A stretch of DNA of 64,000 bases from Paraburkholderia youngii (GTDB lineage Bacteria > Pseudomonadota > Gammaproteobacteria > Burkholderiales > Burkholderiaceae). The translations under genes and the position numbers were made by a program. The notes under the pieces are model-generated. The model did not search any database and had not been told where the DNA came from. It saw only the letters and a program-made list of their open reading frames with translations. Positions 8,174 through 17,809 of the stretch are shown piece after piece (the first letter of the stretch is position 1; the number at the start of each line of letters is the position of its first letter). The DNA lies in the NCBI RefSeq assembly GCF_013366925.1, contig NZ_JAALDK010000004.1:124001-188000 (forward strand). Reading direction: 5' to 3'.

Positions 8174-8770
8174 ATGAAGCCAATGATCATTATGCCCATC
8201 CGTCGTCGCGCGTCGCTCATTGCGAAGGTATTTGTCGTTCTCACGCTGACGGATATCACTAACGCTTCGTTCTCGCAGTCGCATCTGTCGCCGCCGGCAG
8301 GCGACGGCTGGCAGATGCTTGCAGCTGGCACACCCGCTGCGCCCGCGCCGGCGGTAGCGCCCGTCGCTTCCCTCGCAATGGTGGCACCGACTTCGTCCGC
8401 GTCATCGACGTCCCACACCCCGACGCCAGCGGCGTCGCCGGCCGTCGCCTCGACCGCCGTCACCCCGGTCATCCTGCTAGGCACTGGCGCGCCAGCAGGG
8501 GCCAGTTCATTGACGCTCGCGATCACGCCGCAGGACATCAACCTGCGTAATGCGCTTGACCGCTGGCTGCAGCAACAGGGCTGGCAACTGGCCTGGAAGA
8601 TCGACGATGACCTGCCGCTCGAATTCAACGCGACCTTCAGCGGCGACTTCGACTCGGTGCTGACGCAGGTCATGCGTGCAACAAACCACATGCGCACACC
8701 CACGCGGAGCTGTGTGCACACCAACAACGTCATTCGCGTGATTGCCCGCGCGGCCAACTGCCAGGATTAA
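8174..8770 (+). CDS. pilL: TcpQ-domain pilus biogenesis protein (PilL C-terminal type)
   Basis: A 198-residue protein from ATG 8174 (ATGs at 8183 and 8192 are also possible). A hydrophobic export segment is followed by an Ala/Pro/Ser-rich linker (about residues 50-110) and a C-terminal TcpQ domain: TPQDINLRNALDRWLQQQGWQLAWKIDDDLPLE. In type IVb pilus systems the TcpQ part assists the secretin encoded next door. It sits directly upstream of pilN, as expected for PilL. It lacks the longer N-terminus of R64 PilL, so the symbol is tentative. Confidence 0.65.
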   Translation: MKPMIIMPIRRRASLIAKVFVVLTLTDITNASFSQSHLSPPAGDGWQMLAAGTPAAPAPAVAPVASLAMVAPTSSASSTSHTPTPAASPAVASTAVTPVILLGTGAPAGASSLTLAITPQDINLRNALDRWLQQQGWQLAWKIDDDLPLEFNATFSGDFDSVLTQVMRATNHMRTPTRSCVHTNNVIRVIARAANCQD

Positions 8771-8777
8771 ATCAACA

Positions 8778-10394
8778 ATGCGTCTCAACCATTTCCAGGC
8801 TGCTGTTTCCCTCCTGGTCGCGACGGCCCTGACCGGCTGCTCGATCTCGCAGTCCGACATCAATGGCGCCTATGACGCGGCGACGCGTGACGCGACGCAC
8901 GCGATGGCAAACACTGGCGACTCCATGCCGCTCGTTGAGCATGTGCCGACTGCATTTCTCGGTGACCGTCTGGTGCCCGTCGCGTATGAGGCCACGCTGC
9001 CAGCCGTGTTCCGTGAGAAGACCATCACGCTGCCTGCAAACCTTCCGATCACGAAGATCGCCACACTGGTATCGGATGCGTCGGGATATCCCGTGCACCT
9101 GAGCCCGGACGTGTTCATCTCGCGTGACTCGCTTATCGACACGACGTCGGGCGCGGCGGGTGGGCAGGCGAGGAGCCAGTTGGGGTCAGCAAGTGGCAAC
9201 ATTGAACCCGTCTATCGGCAGCCGGGAACCGCGCGTATCGGCCAGTACCTGCACAGTGTGACAGAAGATCTTGGTCTTGCGTGGAGCTTCGATGGAGCGA
9301 CGATCAACATCTCGCGCTTCGTAACCCGCACCTTCCAGATCGCGGCCGTACCGGGCGCGGTAAGCATCAAGTCGACAATTTCGAAGGGCACCGACACCTC
9401 GACCGGGGCGCAGTCGAACGGCACGGGTACCACCAACGCGAGTACCGGCTCGTTTTCCGCAGTCACGTCGACCGGACGCGACGGCACTTTCGACCAGATC
9501 GCGTCGATCACAAAGGAACTGGAGAGCCTGAAAACCCCGCTGGGCAGAATCACCGTCAATCCACAGACCCGGCTTGTCACCGTGCGCGATACGAAGGAAG
9601 CGGTAGACCGGATGAGCGATGTGCTCAGGCTCGAAAACGCCGTGTTTACGCGCCAGGTCTCGATTCGTGTGCGCACGTTGCAGGTTGCCCTTAACGACGG
9701 ATCGCAGGCTGGCGTGAGTGCAGACATCGTCTTCAACCGCATCTCTGACGGCCTGAAGCAGTACTCGATCAGCGTCGTGTCGCCGACGTCACTCGCAACC
9801 GCCGCCGGCCAGGTCGGCCTTTCGATCCTGAAGCCCAACGCGCCGCTGACGGGTACGAACGCCGTCATCAGTGCGGTGAACACCTATGGCAAGACGATCT
9901 CGGACAACACGCAGACGAAGATGACGCTCAACGGTCTTCCTGTGTCGATCGGCTCTTTCGAGACGAAGGGCTACCTTGCAGCGACCACGCCATCGGCTGG
10001 CTCGATCAGCGGCACGACGGGCGGAGTCCCGGGCCTGACGCCCGGTTCTGTGACGGTCGGCGACTTCGTGAATATCCTGCCATCGGTGAACGACCACAAC
10101 CAGATCATCCTGTCGTACTGGAGCGACAGCTCAAAACTGAACGGTCCTTTCACGACGATCGGAACCGGCTCAGGCCAGTCGGCCCAGCAGATCCAGTTGC
10201 CAGACGTTGTGGGCAGCAAGAATGACCAGACCATCGCACTCGCCGACGGCCAGACGGTCGTCATGTATGGCGCGGTCACGAACAACTACGACGGTTCCAG
10301 CAACAACGGCATCCTCGGCGCGAGTGGCGCGTGGAACAAGGCGAAGACGTTCCAGGTGATTATGCTGACCGCGACGGTCGTACCGTCAATGTGA
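8778..10394 (+). CDS. pilN: PilN-type lipoprotein secretin of the type IVb pilus
   Basis: A 538-residue protein. ATG 8778 gives a lipoprotein signal with lipobox LTGC (Cys at about residue 21), as in R64 PilN. N-terminal N-domain repeats (about 80-330) include ITVNPQTRLVTVRDTKEAVDRM; the secretin core follows with VGDFVNILPSVNDHNQIILSYW and a C-terminal strand PDVVGSKNDQTIALADGQTVV. Secretins form the outer-membrane gate for the pilus. It is 7 bp after the TcpQ gene and adjoins pilO. Confidence 0.88.
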   Translation: MRLNHFQAAVSLLVATALTGCSISQSDINGAYDAATRDATHAMANTGDSMPLVEHVPTAFLGDRLVPVAYEATLPAVFREKTITLPANLPITKIATLVSDASGYPVHLSPDVFISRDSLIDTTSGAAGGQARSQLGSASGNIEPVYRQPGTARIGQYLHSVTEDLGLAWSFDGATINISRFVTRTFQIAAVPGAVSIKSTISKGTDTSTGAQSNGTGTTNASTGSFSAVTSTGRDGTFDQIASITKELESLKTPLGRITVNPQTRLVTVRDTKEAVDRMSDVLRLENAVFTRQVSIRVRTLQVALNDGSQAGVSADIVFNRISDGLKQYSISVVSPTSLATAAGQVGLSILKPNAPLTGTNAVISAVNTYGKTISDNTQTKMTLNGLPVSIGSFETKGYLAATTPSAGSISGTTGGVPGLTPGSVTVGDFVNILPSVNDHNQIILSYWSDSSKLNGPFTTIGTGSGQSAQQIQLPDVVGSKNDQTIALADGQTVVMYGAVTNNYDGSSNNGILGASGAWNKAKTFQVIMLTATVVPSM

Positions 10395-10402
10395 GCAGCG
10401 CG

Positions 10403-11683
10403 ATGCATTTCGAGACCATTCCCAACGAGAAAAAAGCGCGGCTTGTCTTCGGACTGGACTGGAGGGCCTATGCGACCAAGGGCGCAGCGGGCGAGCGCCG
10501 GCGTTATGCCGACGAACTCTACGCGACGCACTACGTTGAAATCAAGGGCAAGGAAGAAACGGTCGCCGGTTTCTGTGCGCCTGAACCCGCCGAACGTAAA
10601 GGTCTGAAGCTGTATTCGGCGGCCGCGCGTGTAGCCGGTCTCGACCGTGTCCGCTCGAAGCCCGCCGTGCTGGTGCTCGTGCAGGACGGCCAGCGGGTGC
10701 ACGTGATTCTCATCGTTCGCGGCGCGGTACGCGTCGACCAGACGGTCGCGCTGAATGCGCTCGAGGACCGTCGTGATGCGCTCGAGGATGAGTGCGCTAA
10801 AGACCGGGTACGTCTCGTCACAATCGGCCATGGGGCAGATCTGACCGATCTGGACGAGCCGTTCACGCCCACGGAACTGCTGAGAGTCAAGAACACTGGA
10901 CTGATCAGAAAGCTGCCGGTCAAGGTGCCGAAGATCATTCCACTGGCGGTCATCGCTGTCGCGCTGGTGTACGTGGGCAGTGAGGCGCTGTCCTATATCG
11001 ATCCACCGCCACCGCCGCCCGCACCGCCGCCGACCTACATGCAGGACTATCAGGCCGCTGTGGCGCGGACCTTCAACGGGGCGGTCCCGCTCGCTTCTGC
11101 ACTTGCACCAGCACTGATCGACACGTTTGCGAAGCAGGAAACGAACGTCGCCGGGTGGCAGTTCCGAAATGCGTCGTGCGGGGCCACCGGCTTCTGCTCG
11201 ATCACCTTCAAGCGTGAGGGCGGCACCTACAAGGAATTCGACGCACGCGCTCCGGCCGAAATGCGTCCGGTCGTATTTGATCCCAACGGTTTGCTGTTGC
11301 AGGTCAAAGGCCCTGCGGTCCCGCACGTGCAGAAGCTTGCGCTCGCCGGGCAAAAGCAGTGGCCAACCGCACAGTCGCTGATCAAACAGCTTCAGACCGA
11401 TCCTCAGCGGCTTTCGACGAAGCCCGACCAGCTGATGAGCCACGGCTACGTTGTCACGCTGCGGCCGCCCCAACGTCTGCTAGCCCGCCAGCCGAATCCT
11501 GGCGAGATCAGCGGTCAGCTTTTGCACGCGGGAGACTGGACCATCGAAGGCTACATGTGGCAGAGCCGCCTGCTCGAAAAGCTGCCCCAAAACATGGCGC
11601 TCGACTCGCTGGATCTTGACCTAAAGGACGATGGCAGTGGCGTTCACTTCACCGCGAAGGGTAAATACTATGTTCTCCAATAA
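10403..11683 (+). CDS. pilO: PilO-type pilus accessory protein
   Basis: A 426-residue protein from ATG 10403; a GTG at 10391 overlapping the pilN stop is an alternative. The N-terminal half is cytoplasmic and basic-acidic mixed, a membrane helix lies at about residues 177-195 (PLAVIAVALVYVGSEAL), followed by a run of prolines and a periplasmic C-terminal half with GYVVTLRPPQRLLARQPNPGE. Gene order pilN-O-P-Q-R and this single-helix plan match the type 4b PilO2/TcpD-like family, which links the inner membrane to the secretin. Confidence 0.82.
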   Translation: MHFETIPNEKKARLVFGLDWRAYATKGAAGERRRYADELYATHYVEIKGKEETVAGFCAPEPAERKGLKLYSAAARVAGLDRVRSKPAVLVLVQDGQRVHVILIVRGAVRVDQTVALNALEDRRDALEDECAKDRVRLVTIGHGADLTDLDEPFTPTELLRVKNTGLIRKLPVKVPKIIPLAVIAVALVYVGSEALSYIDPPPPPPAPPPTYMQDYQAAVARTFNGAVPLASALAPALIDTFAKQETNVAGWQFRNASCGATGFCSITFKREGGTYKEFDARAPAEMRPVVFDPNGLLLQVKGPAVPHVQKLALAGQKQWPTAQSLIKQLQTDPQRLSTKPDQLMSHGYVVTLRPPQRLLARQPNPGEISGQLLHAGDWTIEGYMWQSRLLEKLPQNMALDSLDLDLKDDGSGVHFTAKGKYYVLQ

Positions 11684-12257
11684 GTCTGGCCGCTTCGCGG
11701 CGGCATCGCTTGTCGTGTTTTGCGCCGCCGGGTTTGCACACGCCGATGAAAGGCACCTGACGCTCGATGACATCGACAGTCTGGCGCGACAGAACCTCGT
11801 CAACTCGATGCGCAAAGCGGACGGTGCCCAGCCGCCCGCGGGCGGACTTGCACTCGGTTCTCCGATCATCGCTGCACCTCTCGCTGGTGCCTCTCCCGCA
11901 GCGACTGCACCGGTCGTCGTCAAGCCGAAGCGCTCTGACGCGCCAGTGAAGCAGGCGATACCGGTGTCGTTCGTTGGCGCGTATAGCGATGCGTCAGGCG
12001 CGCACGTGCTTTACGAGTATCAGGGCGGCGTCTATACAGCAGGTCGCGGCGAGAAGCTGCTGAACGGCTGGGTCGTGACGCACGTCGATGGCTATCGGGT
12101 TACCGTGGCTGAAGGGAAGCGCTCCTGGTCGGATGTGATTGCAGTGCCTGCAGGTGTTGCTTCGTCTGGGGACAACCCCGCCATTCGGGCGATCACGGAT
12201 CTCGGCGGTCCGCTGCCGGTCGCCACCAACGTCGGCATATTTCCGGGAGCACACTGA
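11670..12257 (+). CDS. pilP: PilP-type pilus biogenesis protein
   Basis: A 195-residue exported protein; ATG 11670 overlaps the pilO stop by 14 bp. The signal peptide ends near AGFAHA-DE. The LTLDDIDSLARQNLVNSMR segment followed by an Ala/Pro-rich linker and a compact C-terminal domain (VLYEYQGGVYTAGRGEKLLNGW) is characteristic of PilP in thin-pilus clusters. It probably bridges PilO and the secretin in the periplasm. Confidence 0.82.
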   Translation: MFSNKSGRFAAASLVVFCAAGFAHADERHLTLDDIDSLARQNLVNSMRKADGAQPPAGGLALGSPIIAAPLAGASPAATAPVVVKPKRSDAPVKQAIPVSFVGAYSDASGAHVLYEYQGGVYTAGRGEKLLNGWVVTHVDGYRVTVAEGKRSWSDVIAVPAGVASSGDNPAIRAITDLGGPLPVATNVGIFPGAH

Positions 12258-12259
12258 GC

Positions 12260-14659
12260 ATGGGCATTTTTTCAGGTGTTGAATCGGATGACGTCCAGTC
12301 GAGCGGCGGTTTCCTGAAACGGTTCCGTGCTGTCAGGCCCACCGCGTTCGTCGAGCCAGGGCAGGCGGCAGGGAATGCGACGGGTCAATCCGGTCAGGAA
12401 CCGACCTTCAGGGAGCCGACGCGCGCTGTTAACCCATCAGTATCTTTTCTTGGGCGAAAACTGTCCGGCGACGATGTCGAGGACGTTGAGTCGTTCACCG
12501 AGCTCGACGCGAGCGTAGCGCCCGGCCGTCAGGCGGTCGCGGCGCCAGCACCCTGCGTGCCGACACGGCCGACAGCGCCCGTAAGCACGCCAGAAATTGA
12601 TGCGGTTAGCGCTAGTCCGGTATCTCCCGAGCGGGACGCATCTACAACGTCTGCTCGCGCTGACATGGCCAGCACGCTGGGCGATGCGTACGCGGAAGGC
12701 GAAAAGGCGCTGCTCGAACTCGACGCGCTAATCGCTGCACAACGCGGGACCGCTGAGCGCGTTTCGCCTTCGGCCGCAGACGCCTTCGCTCTCGAGCCGC
12801 AGTCTGGTGCGCAACCGCAACCGCAACCGCAATCGCAACCGCAACCTCAGGATCGCCCGGACGGTGAAGACACGACGGGGCAGGAGGCCGTTCCGTCAGC
12901 CGCTTTACCGGCCGAGTCCGCTCTGCGAATGCAGGCCTTACCGCGCGCGACGGCGCCGGCTGAGGCTGAAGGAGATGACGGTGATGAGCCGACAGGCGAG
13001 CAGAACGGCAGACCGGTGCTGGTATCCGCTGACGCACTGCCCGATTTCAAGCGGGTCGTCACAGGCACCGATAGCGACGCCACCCTCAGACTGTCGCCTG
13101 CTGCGCGTAAAGAATTCGTGGCCGTCGAGATCCAGCCGGGCATTGCTATCGTCGCCGCGACCGCGCGCTTTAGCGAGCGCGCGCAATTCACCACGTTCGT
13201 GAAGGACCTTGCCGCACGGGACCTGCTTGTGCAGGAAGAGATGATCGCAACCGAGGAAGTGATCGCGGCAATCTACGAAGGAAAGAAGCGCGAGGTATCG
13301 GGCAACGTCGAGCGCGAGGCGTCGCGAGCTATTGGCAACTTCCGCGACGTCATTGAAGCCGCGCATTCGTACGGTGCAAGCGACATCGCGATTGAGCCGA
13401 GAGACTTTCGCGGTGAGGTGGAAGTCCGTTTCCGGGTCAACGGCGACGTGTACACCTATCGCCGTCTGCCGAAGAACATCATCCGCCGCGCGCTGTCTGC
13501 CGCGTATTCCGACCTGGTGCAGAAGAACACCAACTCGGGCAACTCCTTCCAGCCAAGCGCGCCGCAGTCCGCGATGATCCCGCTGGTCGTGGGACGCGAC
13601 ACTATCAACCTGCGCTGGCAGTCTGCCCCGACCGTCGGCGGCTACGACGTCGCCCTCCGTCTTCTCGACGGGAATTTCAAGAATTACTCGGTGCTGATGC
13701 CGCACCAGATGGGCCTCGCACCGAGCCAGCTTGCGCTGATCGACACGCTCAACTATGTGAGCGGGGGCATCACTGTTCTGACCGGCGAGACGGGATCGGG
13801 CAAGACAACACTGCTCCGCGCGCTGTCGTACATGCTGCCCGATCGCGAACTGAAGAAGCAGTTTGCCGTCAGCGAGCCGTCCGAATATCCATTGCCGTGG
13901 CTATCCGAAATTTCGATCATCCGCCGACCGGACGAATCCGACGACGAGGCGAATCGTAAATACGCGGAAGTGATCCGGACACTTATGCGGATGGACCCGG
14001 ACGATGTAACGATCTCTGAAGTGCGGGATCGCGTGGTCATGGGACTCGTGTCGGAACTCGCGCTGACTGGGCACCCAGTGCGGTTCTCGCTGCACGCAGG
14101 CGACATCATTTCTGCCTTCATGCGGATGGCAGGCGGCCGCCTCATGTTGCCGATCGATGAGCTCGCTGCGGAAGGGTTTGTGAATGCGGTCGGTAACCAG
14201 AAGCTGATACCGACGCTCTGCCCGAACTGCAAGCTACCGGCCGAAGACGTCATGCAGCAATCCGAGCTCGAACTGCTGCGCGGGAAGTTCGGACTCGACA
14301 CCTCGCGCATGGCGTGCCGCAATCATGACGGTTGCCAGCACTGCCGCCTCGATGGTCTGTTCTCGCGTGACGGCAAGGTTGCTGGCGGCACGAAGCGGCC
14401 CACGCTCGTTGCCGAGTTATACCGGCCGACCGAGGAGTTTCGCGAACGAATTGCGGCTCGCGATTGGGCGGGCGCACGTCAGGTTTGGCGAGGCGAAAGG
14501 CAAAGCACGTTCGACAACGAGGACATGACCGGAAAGACGGTATATGAACACGCTCTTTTCAAGGCTTCGCGCGGCGAAATAGACCCACAATTCATCAACC
14601 GTTCCATGCAGTCGTTCGCTCAGTACCGGGTGTTTCCCGGCGCGGACGGGAAACTTTAA
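12260..14659 (+). CDS. pilQ: PilQ-type pilus assembly ATPase (GspE family)
   Basis: A 799-residue cytoplasmic ATPase. The first 270 residues are low-complexity (Ala, Pro, Gln and Glu, including a PQPQPQ repeat) and longer than in typical R64 PilQ. The ATPase core has Walker A GETGSGKT at about 509-516 and a Walker B-like DDVTISEVRD at about 581-590. A Cys cluster (CPNC, later CRNHDGCQHC) at about 654-697 matches the zinc-binding region of GspE/PilB ATPases. It powers pilin polymerisation together with the next gene. ATG 12260 is 2 bp after the pilP stop. Confidence 0.88.
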   Translation: MGIFSGVESDDVQSSGGFLKRFRAVRPTAFVEPGQAAGNATGQSGQEPTFREPTRAVNPSVSFLGRKLSGDDVEDVESFTELDASVAPGRQAVAAPAPCVPTRPTAPVSTPEIDAVSASPVSPERDASTTSARADMASTLGDAYAEGEKALLELDALIAAQRGTAERVSPSAADAFALEPQSGAQPQPQPQSQPQPQDRPDGEDTTGQEAVPSAALPAESALRMQALPRATAPAEAEGDDGDEPTGEQNGRPVLVSADALPDFKRVVTGTDSDATLRLSPAARKEFVAVEIQPGIAIVAATARFSERAQFTTFVKDLAARDLLVQEEMIATEEVIAAIYEGKKREVSGNVEREASRAIGNFRDVIEAAHSYGASDIAIEPRDFRGEVEVRFRVNGDVYTYRRLPKNIIRRALSAAYSDLVQKNTNSGNSFQPSAPQSAMIPLVVGRDTINLRWQSAPTVGGYDVALRLLDGNFKNYSVLMPHQMGLAPSQLALIDTLNYVSGGITVLTGETGSGKTTLLRALSYMLPDRELKKQFAVSEPSEYPLPWLSEISIIRRPDESDDEANRKYAEVIRTLMRMDPDDVTISEVRDRVVMGLVSELALTGHPVRFSLHAGDIISAFMRMAGGRLMLPIDELAAEGFVNAVGNQKLIPTLCPNCKLPAEDVMQQSELELLRGKFGLDTSRMACRNHDGCQHCRLDGLFSRDGKVAGGTKRPTLVAELYRPTEEFRERIAARDWAGARQVWRGERQSTFDNEDMTGKTVYEHALFKASRGEIDPQFINRSMQSFAQYRVFPGADGKL

Positions 14660-14673
14660 GGGGTTGATGAGTC

Positions 14674-15792
14674 ATGTTCAGTTCGTTGGTTGCTCTGCTC
14701 CCTGAAGCGACGCAGATGCGAATCGCACGCTGGCGCTTCCAGGGCGTGCGGGAGACGTTCTACAAGGAAACGCGCCTCGACATTGAAAAGAAGGGACTGC
14801 GTGACGTGGAAACGCTGCGCGAGCGGCTCGAGACGTACGAGAGCCGCAATCGCAAGCGTGGTCGTATCGAATGGAAAGTGTTCGCAAAGGTTCGCGAGCG
14901 TCTGGTGAAGGGCGATTCGTTTTCGGCTGCAATCAAGCCGTTTATCCCGGGCGACGAGTTCACGCTCTTCGACATTGCTGACGAGTCGACGCGGAAAGAC
15001 GCGGTCGTGCGCGGCTTTGAGCTTGCCGAGATGGCCGCTTTCGCCAAGCGCACCCTGTCGTCGCAGACGGCGATGCAGGTGGCCTATCCGACGTTCCTGC
15101 TCATCTATCTGTACGGCTTTTGCATGATGTTCGGCGGAATGATCTATCCGCAGGTGGTCGAGATCCGGCCGCTCGAGCAGTGGCCGGACGCGGGCCGGCT
15201 GCTGTACCACATCGATACCTTCGCATACGAATACTGGTGGGTGTCGACGTCGCTGATCCTCGGGGCCATTGTTGCATATTTCTATAGCCTCAAGCGTTGG
15301 GTCGGACGGGTGCGAGCCCGGTTCGACAACTTCCCGCTGATGTGGCGTAACCGGCGCGACATGCGCGCGGCTTTGCTGATTGTTTCGCTCGCAGGCCTGT
15401 TCGACTCAAATCTGACGCTGCGCGCGGCCATCAACCGCGTCGCGCATACCGCCGACCCGTGGCTGCGCTGGCATCTGATGACGATGAGCAAGCGCCTGAC
15501 GCAGCACCCCGACCAGCCGATGCGCGCCCTGGACACGGGCATCTTCTCGGAAATGATCGTAGACACGATCACCGATGCGGCTGGACGCGACCAGTTCGAA
15601 GCGGCGATCAAGTCGCTCGGTCGCGAATCGCTGGCGCGCGTCGTGGAAGCAGTCAAACGCAACGCAAGACTGACCCATTACGTCCTGCTCGCCTTCGCCG
15701 TTGTGCTTTTTCTGACGATCGGCGTTGGCTCATACATTGTCACCGGTGCCGTGAATATGACGGGCGGGATTCCGGTCGCTGGCGCTCAGTAG
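14674..15792 (+). CDS. pilR: PilR-type inner-membrane platform protein (GspF family)
   Basis: A 372-residue protein with AAGGGG about 10 bp before ATG 14674. Three hydrophobic segments (about residues 135-160, 190-210 and 335-355) separate two similar cytoplasmic domains, the GspF/PilC arrangement. It anchors the pilus motor to the inner membrane. The Phe/Arg-rich first domain (FSAAIKPFIPGDEFTLFD) matches PilR of thin-pilus operons. Confidence 0.85.
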   Translation: MFSSLVALLPEATQMRIARWRFQGVRETFYKETRLDIEKKGLRDVETLRERLETYESRNRKRGRIEWKVFAKVRERLVKGDSFSAAIKPFIPGDEFTLFDIADESTRKDAVVRGFELAEMAAFAKRTLSSQTAMQVAYPTFLLIYLYGFCMMFGGMIYPQVVEIRPLEQWPDAGRLLYHIDTFAYEYWWVSTSLILGAIVAYFYSLKRWVGRVRARFDNFPLMWRNRRDMRAALLIVSLAGLFDSNLTLRAAINRVAHTADPWLRWHLMTMSKRLTQHPDQPMRALDTGIFSEMIVDTITDAAGRDQFEAAIKSLGRESLARVVEAVKRNARLTHYVLLAFAVVLFLTIGVGSYIVTGAVNMTGGIPVAGAQ

Positions 15793-15818
15793 TCGCTCAA
15801 CGCATCTTTCATCTAGCT

Positions 15819-15834
15819 GCCCCCTTACAGGGGC
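15819..15834 (+). promoter_or_regulatory. C/G hairpin in the pilS leader
   Basis: GCCCC-N6-GGGGC about 18 bp upstream of ATG 15853, followed by the ribosome site CGGGAGAACC. It is a short member of the G/C-hairpin leader group described in the findings. It could also protect the pilin transcript 5' end after processing. Confidence 0.4.
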
Positions 15835-15852
15835 GACCTTCGGGAGAACCAT

Positions 15853-16446
15853 ATGCAACAAACCAAAATGACGTCTGTTCGTCGTCTCAACCTTCTGCGC
15901 GCTGGGCGGCGCCGTAAGCAGTCCGGCGAGCTGTCGTTGATTGAAGCGGGCGCGTATATGGCGGGCGCAGCGCTGCTCGCGATCGCGGTCATCAAGGGCA
16001 GCACGTACGTCTACACGCTGATCAAGTCGCAGGAGTTCACGAGCGAAGCGCAGATGTTCCATACGGGCATCCTGAACGCGACGCAGAACGATGCGGACTT
16101 CTCTTCGGAGACGCTGACCACGCTGGCGACGAATCGCGCTTTCGACTCCGCCGGCGCTCGCCTGTCGAGCGACAAATCTTCGCTCAAGGGCATCTTTAAC
16201 CAGCCTGTGACGGTGACTGTGGGTACGCTGAGCACCGCGAACGACTCGTTGATCCTCAACTACCAGGTGCCCGCTGCGGTGTGCGCGATGAGCATCTCTG
16301 CATTGACCAACACGTTCTCGCAGGTGGGTGCAAACAGCACGACACTCGCTGGGCCAACGACGACTTTCAGCAGCACTACCGCGGGTACCGCGTGTGCGTC
16401 GGCGGGCGCCTACGCGACTCTCCAGCTTTACACGTCGCGCACGTAA
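15853..16446 (+). CDS. pilS: PilS-type major pilin (type IVb prepilin)
   Basis: A 197-residue prepilin. A 25-residue basic leader (LLRAGRRRKQSG) ends in Gly before ELSLIEAGAYMAGAALLAIAV, the hydrophobic pilin helix with the usual Glu. Cleavage is expected after G25. Two C-terminal Cys residues (in AAVCAMS and GTACAS) can form the pilin disulfide loop. It would be the main subunit of the thin pilus used for mating-pair contact. Prepilin peptidase (PilU) is not in the window. Confidence 0.85.
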   Translation: MQQTKMTSVRRLNLLRAGRRRKQSGELSLIEAGAYMAGAALLAIAVIKGSTYVYTLIKSQEFTSEAQMFHTGILNATQNDADFSSETLTTLATNRAFDSAGARLSSDKSSLKGIFNQPVTVTVGTLSTANDSLILNYQVPAAVCAMSISALTNTFSQVGANSTTLAGPTTTFSSTTAGTACASAGAYATLQLYTSRT

Positions 16447-16461
16447 CAGGGCGAGCGCAAC

Positions 16462-17796
16462 ATGGGCAGCTTGCTCGAAATGATGTTCGTGCTTCTGGGC
16501 TCGGCGATTCTGACCGGTCAAGGTATCAAGCTGGACATCGAAAATAAACGCGCGACGATGCTGGCACTGGAAGGGCAGAACGAGGCAACGCTCGTTACGG
16601 CTTTCCAGGGCTGGATCTCGGACAACTTCGGCACGATCCTGACGCAGTACACCGCGTCAGGCAACAACCCGTCGATCACGCCTCCGACCATCGCGCAACT
16701 CGTGAGCGCGGGCAACCTGAAGCAGGCGCACAAGAACGGCCCGTACTGGGGCGGCTCTTACGTTACGACGATGACTATGGTCCCGTCCGGCTGCACGCAG
16801 AGCGCAGGGAACTGCCGCGTCGCTTTCACGATGTACCCCACGGCACAGCTACTCAAGGGCGGCAAGGCGGACGTTGCTGGCGCCGCCCAAATAGCGCAGG
16901 CCGGTTCCAGGCTCGCGGGCACAAGCCAGTTCGGTTATTCCAACGCGCAGAATCCTGCACAGATCGTTGGGATTAATGGATCGTTCACGGCGGTTAATCC
17001 ACTCGGGTCTAAAGCCGCTTCGATCATGGCGACCAACGGCCCCGACACCGACGGCAGTTCGATCTACATCCGGCGCGACGGTAGCCTGACGTGGACCGGC
17101 GATCAGAACGTGAACGGCGTATCGCTGCATAACGTGAATAGCATCGACGCGACGGGCGCGATCAAAACGGGCGGTCGCGTGGCGACAAACGGGCTCGACC
17201 CGTCCGATTTTCCGGCTGGCTATGCCGGTGGCGTGCGAACCTGGGACATCTATGCGGGCGGAACCGTTGGCGTTGGGCCTGGCGCCGCATCTGGTCCGGG
17301 AAACCAGACTTTCGCCGCCGGCATGACCAGCAACGGCGATATGTGGGCCAACGGCAAGATCGATGCGCAAGGGCGGATTACATCGGCGTCAACGATTCAG
17401 GCAGGGGCCATAGGCGTACCCCGTGCGGCGTGTAGCCCATTGGGTGCCCAGGCTTCGAACAGTGACGGGCGAGGGCAAGCGCTTTCCTGCCAGAACCTGA
17501 ATGATGGAGCGGGGCCTATATGGATGCCTGTTGGCGGTCCCACGCAAGTCTACAACTTCTATCAGGTTTCGAACGGTACAGTGGTGCCTGCCCCGCCATG
17601 CTTCGCCGGGGGATACCCGAAAATCAGATTGGTGCCGCAGGTTTTCCGGGTCGATACGACAGCGGTGGTGAATTTCGATGGCCCGGGTACTGGACCGTGG
17701 ACGATTTCAATAACAAACGGCTCGGGTTCAAGTACATCAAATGTGGACGGGCAAGCTATCGGCACAGGGGAAGTTGAGACTTACTGCGCCTACTAA
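16462..17796 (+). CDS. pilV: PilV-type minor pilin/tip adhesin
   Basis: A 444-residue protein with a class IVb pilin N-terminus (MGSLLEMMFVLLGSAILTG) but only two residues before the cleavable Gly; no earlier in-frame start exists after the pilS stop. The repeat-rich middle (RRDGSLTWTGDQNVNGVSLHNVNSIDATGAIKTGG) matches the constant part of PilV shufflon proteins. The C-terminus from about residue 310 (PRAACSPLGAQASNSDGRGQALSCQN) would be the variable tip. No inverted shufflon segments were recognised downstream, so the tip looks fixed here. Confidence 0.83.
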   Translation: MGSLLEMMFVLLGSAILTGQGIKLDIENKRATMLALEGQNEATLVTAFQGWISDNFGTILTQYTASGNNPSITPPTIAQLVSAGNLKQAHKNGPYWGGSYVTTMTMVPSGCTQSAGNCRVAFTMYPTAQLLKGGKADVAGAAQIAQAGSRLAGTSQFGYSNAQNPAQIVGINGSFTAVNPLGSKAASIMATNGPDTDGSSIYIRRDGSLTWTGDQNVNGVSLHNVNSIDATGAIKTGGRVATNGLDPSDFPAGYAGGVRTWDIYAGGTVGVGPGAASGPGNQTFAAGMTSNGDMWANGKIDAQGRITSASTIQAGAIGVPRAACSPLGAQASNSDGRGQALSCQNLNDGAGPIWMPVGGPTQVYNFYQVSNGTVVPAPPCFAGGYPKIRLVPQVFRVDTTAVVNFDGPGTGPWTISITNGSGSSTSNVDGQAIGTGEVETYCAY

Positions 17797-17809
17797 TATA
17801 AATAAAACG

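Noticed and set aside
10286..11473. 395-codon minus-strand frame opposite pilO
   Set aside because: It mirrors a well-supported pilO in the complementary strand and its product resembles no family.
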